From the NCBI RefSeq assembly GCF_001720465.1, contig NZ_CP017113.1, positions 124,001-188,000 on the forward strand: a stretch of DNA of 64,000 nucleotides, read 5' to 3'. This document shows, piece after piece, positions 1 through 8,299 of this stretch. Position 1 is the first letter of the stretch, and the number at the start of each line of letters is the position of its first letter. This DNA comes from Porphyrobacter sp. LM 6. Its GTDB lineage: Bacteria; Pseudomonadota; Alphaproteobacteria; Sphingomonadales; Sphingomonadaceae. The notes under the pieces were generated by a model. That model was not told the DNA's origin and did not search any database. It was given only the letters and a program-made list of their open reading frames with translations. The translations under genes were made by a program, and so were the position numbers.

Positions 1-52
1 TCGAGGACCGGCATTGACCCCGATTTTCGTTTCCCGGTCGCGGCAGGGGCTC

Positions 53-75
53 GATTGGCCGCAGGATTGCCAATC
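53..75. repeat. 7-bp inverted repeat upstream of the first gene
   Basis: GATTGGC at 53-59 is repeated in inverted orientation as GCCAATC at 69-75, with a 9-nt spacer. It lies about 80 bp before the serine hydrolase gene and has no U-tract, so it could be an operator or simply a hairpin. The first 155 bases otherwise hold no gene that I can support. Confidence 0.3.
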
Positions 76-155
76 AATGCTTGCGGCGGGGAATCGCCCG
101 TGACTAGGATATGTCCGTTAAGCCGTCCGAAACCCTGATGGAGTAGCCTGTCTCT

Positions 156-1187
156 ATGGCACGACCTCGTTTCCTTGCCTCCGTGACCGGAATTGCCGCA
201 GCTTTTGCGGTGCTTGCCACGCCGGCAGCCGCGGGTAACGATGATCTTCAGGCCAGTTTCGACAGCGCTTTCGGCACGCAGGTGCGCCAGCCGCAGTCGT
301 TCGAGGCGCTCTATGCCTCGAGCTTCGAGCAGCGGATCGCCGATCTTGCCAACCCTGCACAGGGCCGCATCGGGGTCGCCGCGATCGATCTGGCGACGGG
401 CGAGGAAATCGCCGTACTTGGCGATCAGCTGTTCCCGATGGCTTCGACCAGCAAGGTTGCAGTCGCTGCCACCTATCTCGAAATGGTCGAAAAGGGCCGC
501 TTTTCGCTCACATCCGAATTCCCGCTGATGATGCCGGTGGCGTCCGCCAAGTTCTCCACGGCCAAGGCGCCGGTGCGCGCCGGGCAGGCGATGCCCGCGA
601 TCGACCTGATCGAGATCATGATCACCCGGTCCAGCAATCCGGCCACCGATGCGCTGCTCGCCGCAGTCGGCGGGCCGGGCGTCGTCAACGACTGGATGCG
701 CCGCCAGGGGATCAAGGAATTCAGCATCAACCGCGATATCGCGACGCTGGTGCGCGATGATGGCGAATACAACCCGGCCTATCACATCGACAAGCGCGAC
801 GCGGCGACCCCGCGCGCGATGGTGCGGCTGCTCGCCGGGCTCTACAAGGGCGAATTCCTGTCGGAGCAGAGCCGTCAGGTGCTGCTCGGGGCGATGAGCC
901 GCACGGTGACCGGCAAGCGCCGCATTCCGGCACACATCCCGCTGGAAGCGCGGGTCAGCCACAAGACCGGCTCGCTCAACAACACCTCGAGCGACGTCGG
1001 AATCATCGAATGTCCCGACGGGCGCACCATCGCCGTGGCGATCTACGTGACCGGTCAGGGATCGAAGCAGGCCCGCGAAGAGCGGATCGCGGCGATTGCC
1101 CGCGCGCTGTATGACGGGTTCGCCGTGCGCGCCCAGCAAAGCCCGGTGCGCAACTGGGCCAGCGCGCCCTACGGCACCGGCGGCTAA
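156..1187 (+). CDS. serine hydrolase of the class A beta-lactamase fold
   Basis: A 343-residue exported protein with a hydrophobic signal peptide (about residues 8-26, ending near AAAG). It carries the three signature elements of class A beta-lactamase-like hydrolases in order: S-x-x-K as STSK (residues 97-100), an SDN-like SSN (159-161) and K-T-G (270-272). The usual omega-loop glutamate motif is not obvious, so a true beta-lactam hydrolase is uncertain; a penicillin-binding or D,D-peptidase-like periplasmic enzyme is equally possible. The GGAG at 139-142 is rather far from the ATG. Its downstream neighbour is convergent, and the gene appears monocistronic. Confidence 0.85.
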   Translation: MARPRFLASVTGIAAAFAVLATPAAAGNDDLQASFDSAFGTQVRQPQSFEALYASSFEQRIADLANPAQGRIGVAAIDLATGEEIAVLGDQLFPMASTSKVAVAATYLEMVEKGRFSLTSEFPLMMPVASAKFSTAKAPVRAGQAMPAIDLIEIMITRSSNPATDALLAAVGGPGVVNDWMRRQGIKEFSINRDIATLVRDDGEYNPAYHIDKRDAATPRAMVRLLAGLYKGEFLSEQSRQVLLGAMSRTVTGKRRIPAHIPLEARVSHKTGSLNNTSSDVGIIECPDGRTIAVAIYVTGQGSKQAREERIAAIARALYDGFAVRAQQSPVRNWASAPYGTGG

Positions 1188-1220
1188 GCCCGCCACACCG
1201 CAAAAAGAGCCACGAAAAAA

Positions 1221-1244
1221 GGGCGGCGCCTCGCGGCACCGCCC
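1221..1244. terminator. bidirectional terminator hairpin
   Basis: GGGCGGCGCC (1221-1230) pairs with GGCACCGCCC (1235-1244), with one G-U type mismatch. On the minus strand the stem is followed by a run of six U, a good intrinsic terminator for the lipoprotein gene; on the plus strand only TTCTTC follows. It lies between two convergent genes. Confidence 0.7.
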
Positions 1245-1287
1245 TTCTTCATGACCGCGCCGCCGGAGCAGCGCGGATCACATCCGA

Positions 1288-1563
1288 TTACTCGGCAGCC
1301 TTGGCGGCTTCTTCAGCGGTCGCGGCAGCGGCGTCAGCAGCTTCGGTCGCGGTCGCAGCAGCAGCGTCAGCAGCGCCTTCAACGGCTTCGCCAGCAGCGT
1401 CGGTGGCTTCAGCAGCAGCGTCGACAGCGGCGTCGGCGTTGGCTTCGGCGTCAGCAGCCATCGCGTCGGTGGCTTCTTCGGTTTCGGTGGCGGTTTCGCC
1501 CGAGCAAGCAGCAAGGCCGAGGGCCGAGGTGGCGATCGCGGCAGCAAGAATGATCTTACGCAT
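1288..1563 (-). CDS. small alanine-rich lipoprotein
   Basis: A 91-residue protein starting at the ATG at 1563. It has a short signal peptide with a lipobox (LAAC, cysteine about residue 20), so the mature form is probably membrane-anchored. After the cysteine it is almost entirely Ala, Glu, Asp and Thr in irregular heptad-like units (AADAAAEATDA-type), which should form a long acidic helix. An upstream in-frame extension to 1719 lacks a signal peptide and is rejected. The composition resembles small envelope lipoproteins of the Lpp or entericidin sort, but I do not recognise a named family. It is divergent from polA and closed by the hairpin at 1221-1244. Confidence 0.7.
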   Translation of the reverse strand: MRKIILAAAIATSALGLAACSGETATETEEATDAMAADAEANADAAVDAAAEATDAAGEAVEGAADAAAATATEAADAAAATAEEAAKAAE

Positions 1564-1808
1564 AGTGTGATGTCCTTCTTCAGCGAATGTCACGCACCCC
1601 AGGAGGGAGAGCGTCGAGACCGGTTTTGATCCCCGGTTCGCTTGTCTAAATAATGGCAGGAATAAGGCAGCGCAAGGGATTAAGGCGGCCTCGCCCGAAT
1701 ATCGCCATATTTTCGCCACACTTTTCGCACGCTCCGGCGCTGGCCCGCAACCGGTGAAAGGGCGCCGAGGCCCCTACCCCCGCTGCACGCGCGATGCTAG
1801 CAGACCGC

Positions 1809-4658
1809 ATGGCCGAAAAGCAGCATCTCTATCTCGTCGATGGCTCGTCCTACATCTTTCGCGCCTATCACCGGCTGCCGCCGCTGACCAATCCGGAAGG
1901 CACGCCCGTCGGCGCAGTCTATGGCTATACCACGATGCTGTGGAAGCTCGCCGCCGATCTCGATGCGGCCGAGGGGCCGACACACCTTGCCGTGATCCTC
2001 GATGCGAGCGGGGTCAGCTTCCGCAACCACATCTACGAATACTACAAAGCCAACCGCCCCGAGCCGCCCGAGGACCTGCGCCCGCAGTTCCCGCTGATCC
2101 GCGACGCCACCCGCGCCTTCAGCCTGCCGTGCATCGAAGTCGAGGGGCTCGAGGCCGACGACCTGATCGCCACCTATGCCCGCCGCGCGCAGGAACAGGG
2201 CTGGGACGTGACCATCGTCTCGTCCGACAAGGACCTGATGCAGCTGATCGGCGAGGTCGATACGCCGCACGGCACGGCACGCATCGATATGCTCGACACG
2301 ATGAAGAACCAGCGCATCTGGCTGGAGGAGGTCGAGGAGAAGTTCGGCGTCGGCCCCGACCTTGTGGGCGATGTGCTGGCCTTGATGGGCGATGCGGTCG
2401 ACAATGTGCCGGGCATCTACGGCATCGGCCCTAAAACCGCCTCCAAGCTGATCGCCGAACACGGCTCGCTCACCGCAGCGCTCGATGCCGCGCCGGAGAT
2501 GAAGCCTTCCAAATTGAAGGACCGATTGATCGAAGGCCGCGCCGACGCCGAATTGTCGAAGGTGCTGGTGACGCTGAAAGAGGATTGCGACCTTCCCCAG
2601 CCGCTCGAGTCCATGAAGCTCGGACCTGTGCCGCCCGAGCCGCTGGCCGCCTTCCTTGAAAAGCACGGCTTCACCTCGCTGCTGCGGCGGCTGGATGCTG
2701 GGCACGGCAGCCCCTCGCGCCCGACCGATCTCAATCCGCCCAAGCCCACCACCGCCGGCGACAAGGCATCGGATGCCGGTGCCAACCGCCAGCCGCTTCC
2801 GGAAATGCCCCCGGTTGATCACAGCGCCTATGAAACCGTGCAGACGCTGGAGCAGCTCGAAGCATGGGTCGCCCGCGCCACCGCCGCGCGGCTGGTCGCG
2901 GTCGATACCGAAACCACTTCGCTCGATTCCATCCGCGCCGAACTGGTAGGGGTCAGCCTGGCGCTCGGGCCGAACGATGCCTGCTACATTCCGCTAGCGC
3001 ACGGCGGCAGCGATATGTTCGCGCAAAAGCCGCAGCAGGTGCCGCTGGCCGATGCGCTCGCCGCGCTGAAGCCGCTGCTCGAGGATGAAAGCGTCCTCAA
3101 GGTGTTCCAGAACGGCAAGTATGATTTGAACGTGCTGGCGCGCGTCGGCATCGCTGTCGCCCCGATCGATGACACGATGGTGATCAGCTTCGCGCTCGAT
3201 GCCGGTCGCGGCGAGGAAGGCATGGGGGGCGGCCACGGGATGGACGAGCTTTCCCAGCGCCATCTCGGCCACACGCCGATCGCGTTCAAGGATGTGTGCG
3301 GCACCGGCAAGAAGGCCATCAGCTTTGCCGAAGTGCCCTTGGACCGCGCCACCGCCTATGCCGCCGAGGATGCCGACGTTACCTTAAGGCTCTATCGCCA
3401 CCTGAAGCCGCGCCTTGCCATCGAAGGCGGGAGCCGGGTCTATGAACGGGTTGATCGCCCGCTGATCCCGGTGGTCGCGGCGATGGAGCGCGAGGGCATC
3501 CGTGTCGACCGCGCGCGCCTGTCCAAGCTGTCGGAGGAATTCGCGCGCGAGATCGCGCGGCTCGAAGGCGAAATCCACGCGGCTGCGGGGCAGGAATTCA
3601 CCGTCGGCAGCCCCAAGCAACTCGGCGACATCCTGTTCGACAAGCTCGGCTACAAGGGCGGCAAGAAGGGCAAGAGCGGACAATATTCGACCGACGTGTC
3701 GGTTCTGGAGAAGCTGGCTGCCGAAGGCGCTGCGGTGCCCAAACTGGTGCTCGAATGGCGCCAGCTCGCCAAGCTCAAATCGACCTATACCGATGCGCTG
3801 CAAGAGGCGATCAATCCGGCAACGGGCCGCGTGCATACGAGCTACAGCCTTGTCGGCGCGCAGACCGGGCGGCTGTCCTCGACCGATCCCAACTTGCAGA
3901 ACATCCCGATCCGCACCGCCATCGGCCGCCAGATCCGCGAGGCTTTTGTGCCCGAACCGGGCAATGTGCTGCTGGCGGCGGACTATTCGCAGATCGAACT
4001 GCGGCTGGCGGCACACATGGCCGGAGTCGATAGTCTGAAGGAAGCCTTCGCCCACGGCGAGGACATCCACGCCCGCACCGCGCAGGAAATGTTCGGCGAG
4101 GTAACCCGCGATACCCGCGCGCGGGCCAAGACGATCAACTTCGCGATCCTCTACGGCATCAGCCGCTGGGGCCTCGCCGCGCGGCTGGAAGTGCCGCCGG
4201 AAGAAGCTCAGGCGATGATCGATACCTATTTCCAGCGCTTCCCGGGCATCCAGCGCTATATCCACGAAACGCTCGAAAGCGTGCGGGCCAATGGCTATTC
4301 GGAGACGCTGTTCGGGCGCAAGACGTGGTTCCCGCGGATCAATTCCAAGAACCAGGCCGAACGGCAGGGGTCGGAACGCGCGGCGATCAATGCGCCGATC
4401 CAGGGCACCAGCGCCGACATCATCAAGCGCGCGATGGCGCGGATGCTTCCCGCGCTGGCCGAGGCGGGGCTGCACGATGTGCGGATGCTGTTGCAGGTGC
4501 ACGACGAACTGGTGTTCGAACTGCCCGAAGCCCGCGTCGAGGCGGCGACCCCGATCATCCGGGCCGTGATGGCGGAAGCGGCCTTGCCGTCGGTCGAACT
4601 TACCGTGCCGCTCGGGGTCGAAATCGGCACCGGGGCAAGCTGGGATGCGGCGCACTAG
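1809..4658 (+). CDS. polA: DNA polymerase I
   Basis: A 949-residue repair and Okazaki-processing polymerase with all three PolA modules. The N-terminal 5'-3' exonuclease starts HLYLVDGSSYIFRAYH. A 3'-5' exonuclease domain follows, with its DxE motif intact (VDTETTSLD, about residue 365), so proofreading is probably active. The polymerase has motif A DYSQIELR (about 725), motif B (RAKTINFAILYG) and motif C VHDELVFE (about 897). The ATG at 1809 puts the LVDGSSY motif at the family-typical distance; an in-frame ATG at 1794 adds five residues. Neither has a strong ribosome site. Immediately downstream come the 11-bp repeats and parS. Confidence 0.97.
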   Translation: MAEKQHLYLVDGSSYIFRAYHRLPPLTNPEGTPVGAVYGYTTMLWKLAADLDAAEGPTHLAVILDASGVSFRNHIYEYYKANRPEPPEDLRPQFPLIRDATRAFSLPCIEVEGLEADDLIATYARRAQEQGWDVTIVSSDKDLMQLIGEVDTPHGTARIDMLDTMKNQRIWLEEVEEKFGVGPDLVGDVLALMGDAVDNVPGIYGIGPKTASKLIAEHGSLTAALDAAPEMKPSKLKDRLIEGRADAELSKVLVTLKEDCDLPQPLESMKLGPVPPEPLAAFLEKHGFTSLLRRLDAGHGSPSRPTDLNPPKPTTAGDKASDAGANRQPLPEMPPVDHSAYETVQTLEQLEAWVARATAARLVAVDTETTSLDSIRAELVGVSLALGPNDACYIPLAHGGSDMFAQKPQQVPLADALAALKPLLEDESVLKVFQNGKYDLNVLARVGIAVAPIDDTMVISFALDAGRGEEGMGGGHGMDELSQRHLGHTPIAFKDVCGTGKKAISFAEVPLDRATAYAAEDADVTLRLYRHLKPRLAIEGGSRVYERVDRPLIPVVAAMEREGIRVDRARLSKLSEEFAREIARLEGEIHAAAGQEFTVGSPKQLGDILFDKLGYKGGKKGKSGQYSTDVSVLEKLAAEGAAVPKLVLEWRQLAKLKSTYTDALQEAINPATGRVHTSYSLVGAQTGRLSSTDPNLQNIPIRTAIGRQIREAFVPEPGNVLLAADYSQIELRLAAHMAGVDSLKEAFAHGEDIHARTAQEMFGEVTRDTRARAKTINFAILYGISRWGLAARLEVPPEEAQAMIDTYFQRFPGIQRYIHETLESVRANGYSETLFGRKTWFPRINSKNQAERQGSERAAINAPIQGTSADIIKRAMARMLPALAEAGLHDVRMLLQVHDELVFELPEARVEAATPIIRAVMAEAALPSVELTVPLGVEIGTGASWDAAH

Positions 4659-4663
4659 GTCGT

Positions 4664-4704
4664 TCTAGACCCCTGCTAGACCCCCTCTAGACCCCCTTAG
4701 CCCC
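4664..4704. repeat. 11-bp-period CTAGACCCC iterons next to parS
   Basis: The unit CTAGACCCC(C) occurs at 4665, 4676 and 4687, with a degenerate fourth copy TTAGCCCC at 4698, so the period is exactly 11 bp, about one helical turn. A GC palindrome CCCCGCGGGG (4701-4710) follows. The array begins six bases after the polA stop and ends 34 bp before parS. The same unit in the opposite orientation flanks the parS at 25354. Its function is unknown; it could also act as the end of the polA transcript. Confidence 0.6.
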
Positions 4705-4731
4705 GCGGGGGCGGGACAAAAGCAGGCGCTG

Positions 4732-4759
4732 CGCCAATGTTCCACGTGGAACATTGGCG
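4732..4759. other. parS centromere-like site 1
   Basis: Bases 4738-4753 read TGTTCCACGTGGAACA, an exact match to the ParB-binding consensus TGTTNCACGTGNAACA. The palindrome is perfect over 28 bp (4732-4759). It sits in the convergent gap between polA and the CDC48 gene, so it is free of coding constraint. ParB spreading and SMC loading from such sites drive origin segregation, and these sites normally cluster near the origin. Confidence 0.9.
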
Positions 4760-4764
4760 GCAGG

Positions 4765-7071
4765 TTAATCGTGCTTCTTGTCGCGGGTCGGGGTCAGCAT
4801 ATCGGGTGACAGGAAACCGATCGGCTGGACGGCAGCGGCCCGCTTTTTAAGCTCGCCGCGCATCTTGAGATACTCGTCCTCCATCTCGACCGTCACTGTA
4901 GCGCGCGAATCCTTGAGCGCCGCGTCGAAGTCGCGGGCCTCGACCGCGTTCACCTCACCGCCCACGCGCCGCAGCGCGGCAAGCCCCGCGCGACGCACCA
5001 GATCTTCCAGATCCGCCCCGGTAAACCGCTCGGTTTGTGCAGCAATTCCAGCGAGATCAACATCCTTGCCGAGCGGCATCTTGCCCGTGTGGATGCCCAG
5101 AATATGCTCGCGCCCCGCCTTGTCCGGGGTGCCGACATAGACCAACTCATCGAACCGGCCCGGGCGCAGCAAGGCCGGATCGACCAGCGTCGGCCGGTTG
5201 GTCGCGCCGATCACGACCACGGATTGCAGCTCTTCCAGCCCGTCCATCTCGGCGAGGATAGTGTTGACCACCCGGCCCGTAACCTGCGGTTCGCCCTGCC
5301 CGCTGCCGCGCGCGGGAACGAGGCTGTCGATCTCGTCGATGAAAAGGACACAGGGTGCCACCGCACGGGCGCGGGCGAACAGGCGCGCGATCTGCTGCTC
5401 GCTTTCGCCGTACCACTTTGACAGCAAGTCGCTGCTTTTCATGGAGATAAAGTTCGCCTCGGCTTCCTTGGCCACCGCCTTGGCGAGCAGGGTCTTACCC
5501 GTGCCGGGCGGGCCGTAGAGCAGGAAGCCCTTGGCCGGACGAATGCCCAGCCGCCGGAACGCCTCGGGGTTCTTGAGCGGGAGCTCGATCCCCTCTTTGA
5601 GCTTGTCGATCGCCTCGCCCGCGCCGCCGATATCGTCCCACGACACATTGGGCACCTGCACCATCACCTCGCGCATCGCCGAGGGCTGGATGCGCTTCAG
5701 CGCGGCGAGGAAATCGTCGCGGGAAACGCACAGGTCTTCCAGCACTTCGGGCGGAATGGTGCGCTCGTCGAGATCAAGGCGCGGCATGATCCGCCGGACG
5801 GCCTCGATCGCCGCCTCGCGCGCCAGCGCGGCAATATCCGCGCCGACGAAGCCATGGGTCACGCGCGCCAGTTCGTCGAGATCGACCGCGCTCTCGAGCG
5901 GCATGCCGCGGGTGTGGATGCCGAGAATCTCGCGCCGCCCGCGCTGGTCGGGGACGCCGATCACGATCTCGCGGTCGAACCGGCCGGGGCGGCGCAGCGC
6001 CTCGTCGATGGCATCGGGTCGGTTGGTGGCGGCGATGACGACAAGGTTGGCGCGCTTCTCTAGCCCGTCCATCAGCGTCAGCAGCTGGGCGACAAGGCGC
6101 TTTTCCGCCTCTCCGGGGACCTGCGTGCGCTTGGGCGCGATCGAATCGATCTCGTCGATGAAGATGATCGCAGGCGCGGCGCGGGTGGCTTCCTCGAACA
6201 CTTCGCGCAGGCGCTTCTCGCTCTCGCCATAGCCCGACCCCATGATTTCCGGGCCGTTGATGGTGAAGAAGGTCGCATCGCTCTCGTTCGCGACGGCCTG
6301 CGCCAGCCGGGTCTTGCCGGTGCCCGGCGGGCCGTGGAGCAGCACGCCCTTGGGCGGTTCGACCCCGAGGCGGATGAACAGTTCGGGATAGCGCAGCGGC
6401 AGTTCGACCATTTCGCGCAGGGCACGGATGGTCTCCTCCATGCCGCCGACATCGTCGTAATTGACCACCGCCCGGCCATCGCGCGGTTCTTCGAATTCGG
6501 CGCGCAGTTCGACCTCGGTGTTCTCGTCGATATGGACGATTCCCTTGGGGCTGGTCGAGGCAACGGTGAGCCTGATCTGGGTCAAGGCATAGGCTGGCGC
6601 GCGCAACAGCTGGCGAACGTCAGCCGGCATGTTCTGCACCGGCTGCTGCCCGGTGGTCGCGACCAGATCGCCGGCGACGAGCGGACGGCGGAAGAAATTG
6701 CGCTTCAACGCCTGGGTCGGCCCCTGAAGGCGCATCTCGCGCTGGGCGGGAGCGAACACGACACGGGTGGCCGGACGCGATTCGGCGCGCGCGATTTCGA
6801 CATGCTCACCCGATCCCGCCTCGGCATTGCCGCGCTGGAGACCATCGAGCCGCACGACATCAAGCGCATCGTCTTCCGGATAGGCGGCCATCGCGATCGC
6901 GGCGGTCACGCGCTTGCCCTTGATCTCGACCACATCGCCTTCGGTAATGCCGAGCTTCTGGAAGGCCGAGCGCGGCATGCGGGCAATGCCTTGTCCGGAT
7001 TCCTCCTGCCGCGCAGGCGCGACCTGCAATCTGACAGTGCGGACCGAAGTGGCAGTTTCGCGGTCGGCCAT
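4765..7071 (-). CDS. CDC48/VAT-family double AAA ATPase
   Basis: A 768-residue protein with the CDC48 layout: an N-terminal double-psi-barrel substrate domain (about 1-190), D1 with Walker A GPPGTGKT (about 247), Walker B FIDEID (about 305) and an Arg-finger region (ATNRP...RRPGRFD), then D2 with a second GPPGTGKT (about 519), FIDEID and LLRPGRFD. Both rings therefore look catalytically competent. Such unfoldases extract or remodel proteins; partners in bacteria are poorly known. The C-terminus ends in a charged DKKHD rather than the HbYX proteasome-docking motif. The ATG at 7071 has a good AGGGAA ribosome site; an upstream in-frame start at 7140 is rejected. Confidence 0.93.
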   Translation of the reverse strand: MADRETATSVRTVRLQVAPARQEESGQGIARMPRSAFQKLGITEGDVVEIKGKRVTAAIAMAAYPEDDALDVVRLDGLQRGNAEAGSGEHVEIARAESRPATRVVFAPAQREMRLQGPTQALKRNFFRRPLVAGDLVATTGQQPVQNMPADVRQLLRAPAYALTQIRLTVASTSPKGIVHIDENTEVELRAEFEEPRDGRAVVNYDDVGGMEETIRALREMVELPLRYPELFIRLGVEPPKGVLLHGPPGTGKTRLAQAVANESDATFFTINGPEIMGSGYGESEKRLREVFEEATRAAPAIIFIDEIDSIAPKRTQVPGEAEKRLVAQLLTLMDGLEKRANLVVIAATNRPDAIDEALRRPGRFDREIVIGVPDQRGRREILGIHTRGMPLESAVDLDELARVTHGFVGADIAALAREAAIEAVRRIMPRLDLDERTIPPEVLEDLCVSRDDFLAALKRIQPSAMREVMVQVPNVSWDDIGGAGEAIDKLKEGIELPLKNPEAFRRLGIRPAKGFLLYGPPGTGKTLLAKAVAKEAEANFISMKSSDLLSKWYGESEQQIARLFARARAVAPCVLFIDEIDSLVPARGSGQGEPQVTGRVVNTILAEMDGLEELQSVVVIGATNRPTLVDPALLRPGRFDELVYVGTPDKAGREHILGIHTGKMPLGKDVDLAGIAAQTERFTGADLEDLVRRAGLAALRRVGGEVNAVEARDFDAALKDSRATVTVEMEDEYLKMRGELKKRAAAVQPIGFLSPDMLTPTRDKKHD

Positions 7072-7213
7072 GGAATTCCCTTGTGCTGCTGGAACGAGTG
7101 CGTGTGCCAGATAGCTAGGAACGGGACAAAGCGAATGCAATCAGACAGGCGGCAGGCAGCCCCGTCCTCGCCGCGAGGTCAGCCTGGAGAGCCGAACGGG
7201 GCCGAAAAGAAAA

Positions 7214-7236
7214 AAGCCCGGCACGAGGCCGGGCTT
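7214..7236 (-). terminator. strong intrinsic terminator facing left, with no obvious gene upstream of it
   Basis: AAGCCCGGC (7214-7222) pairs perfectly with GCCGGGCTT (7228-7236) around a 5-nt loop. Read on the minus strand the stem is followed by a U-rich run (TTTTTTCTTTT), while the plus-strand side is not U-rich. A transcript ending here would have to start in 7237-7576, where no protein gene lies, so a small RNA or antisense leader is possible. Confidence 0.7.
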
Positions 7237-7576
7237 GAAAGTTTGGGAGAGGATGCCTGAAAGGCCCTTTCCATATGCAGGGCAGGGTTTGATTGTGCAA
7301 GTGCGAAATCACCCTTTTTGATGCAAAGAATGCAAGTATGTGGCCGAAATGCCTAGTTTTATGCAAAACATTGCACAGAACTGCCTTTAAAAGCGGCAGT
7401 TGCACATATTATGTGCAGAAAATTGGCCCTCACGCCATGCTGCATCGCACCATATTTGCCCGATGCGATAACCGAGTCGTGGGCGTGACAGCCGCGGTGT
7501 AACCCACTAATCACCCCGCAGGATCCCGCCTGAGGGATCGATCTCGCAAACCACACCGACGAGGCGGGCAGGCCCC
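7237..7576. other. gene-free leader of the sco operon
   Basis: About 340 bases without a credible gene on either strand, clearly more AT-rich than its surroundings. It holds the TGCAA/TTGCA box cluster (7296-7404), an inverted repeat TGCACAT-ATT-ATGTGCA at 7401-7417, and presumably the promoter of the CoA-transferase operon, plus the source of whatever transcript ends at the terminator at 7214-7236. Confidence 0.5.
7296..7404. promoter_or_regulatory. cluster of six TGCAA/TTGCA boxes upstream of scoA
   Basis: TGCAA occurs at 7296, 7322, 7331 and 7362, and TTGCA at 7371 and 7400; one pair forms TGCAA-AACA-TTGCA. ScfR/RamB-type short-chain acyl-CoA regulators of alphaproteobacteria are reported to bind TTTGCAAA-like repeats, which would suit a CoA-transferase operon, but that assignment is inference. 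Similar boxes recur at 20318-20377. Confidence 0.4.
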
Positions 7577-8299
7577 ATGACCAAGCTTTATCCCGATGCG
7601 GCAAGCGCGCTGGAAGGCGTGCTCAAGAACGATATGCTGATCGCCGCAGGCGGGTTCGGCCTGTGCGGCATTCCCGAAAGGCTGCTGGACGCCATACGTG
7701 ACAGCGGTGTGACGGGGCTGACCTTCGCCAGCAATAATGCCGGGATCGATAACGAGGGCATCGGCAAGCTGCTCCGCACCCGTCAGGTGAAGAAGATGAT
7801 CAGCTCCTACGTCGGCGAGAACAAGGAATTCGAGCGGCAGTATCTGGCCGGCGAGCTCGAAGTCGAGTTCTGCCCGCAGGGCACGCTGGCCGAACGCATG
7901 CGCGCAGGCGGCGCGGGCATCCCCGGGTTCTACACCCGCACCGGGGTCGGCACCGAAGTCGCCAAGGGCAAGGAGCACAAGCAATTCCCCGACCGCGACG
8001 GGGTGATGCAGACCTATATCCTCGAGCAGGGCATCTTCGCCGACCTGGCGATCATCAAGGCGTGGAAGGCCGATACCACCGGTAATCTCGTGTTCCGCAA
8101 GACCGCGCGCAACTTCAACCTTCCCGCCGCCACCTGCGGCAAGGTCTGCATTGCCGAGGTCGAAGAAGTCGTGCCGGCAGGATCGCTCGATCCTGACCAG
8201 ATCCATCTCGCGGGCGTGTTCGTGAACCGCATCGTCTGCGGCGCACCCTACGACAAGAAGATCGAGTTCCGCACCGTGCGGGAGCGTGAGACGGCATGA
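7577..8299 (+). CDS. scoA: 3-oxoacid CoA-transferase, subunit A
   Basis: A 240-residue alpha subunit of a family I CoA-transferase (SCOT/AtoD/PcaI group). It shows the N-terminal glycine-rich FGLCGIP segment, SNNAGID and the conserved GIPGFYTRTGVGTEVAKGKE block. Together with the B subunit it moves CoA from succinyl-CoA to acetoacetate or another 3-oxoacid, feeding ketone-body or polyhydroxybutyrate breakdown products into thiolysis. SCOT is favoured over the 3-oxoadipate enzyme because no beta-ketoadipate genes are nearby. Its stop overlaps the next start by 4 bp (ATGA), the first of four such overlaps in this operon. Confidence 0.9.
   Translation: MTKLYPDAASALEGVLKNDMLIAAGGFGLCGIPERLLDAIRDSGVTGLTFASNNAGIDNEGIGKLLRTRQVKKMISSYVGENKEFERQYLAGELEVEFCPQGTLAERMRAGGAGIPGFYTRTGVGTEVAKGKEHKQFPDRDGVMQTYILEQGIFADLAIIKAWKADTTGNLVFRKTARNFNLPAATCGKVCIAEVEEVVPAGSLDPDQIHLAGVFVNRIVCGAPYDKKIEFRTVRERETA

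Noticed and set aside
1301..1570. Alanine-rich plus-strand frame over the small lipoprotein
   Set aside because: GCA/GCG alanine codons read as Ala/Ser in the antisense too; only the minus strand gives a signal peptide and lipobox.
5098..5913. TGTGGATGC sequences within the CDC48 gene as DnaA boxes
   Set aside because: Two mismatches each, isolated, and explained by His-Thr codons recurring in both AAA domains.
7293..7502. Small Cys/Lys-rich open frame in the sco leader
   Set aside because: No ribosome site, codon use unlike neighbours, and it overlaps the regulatory box cluster.
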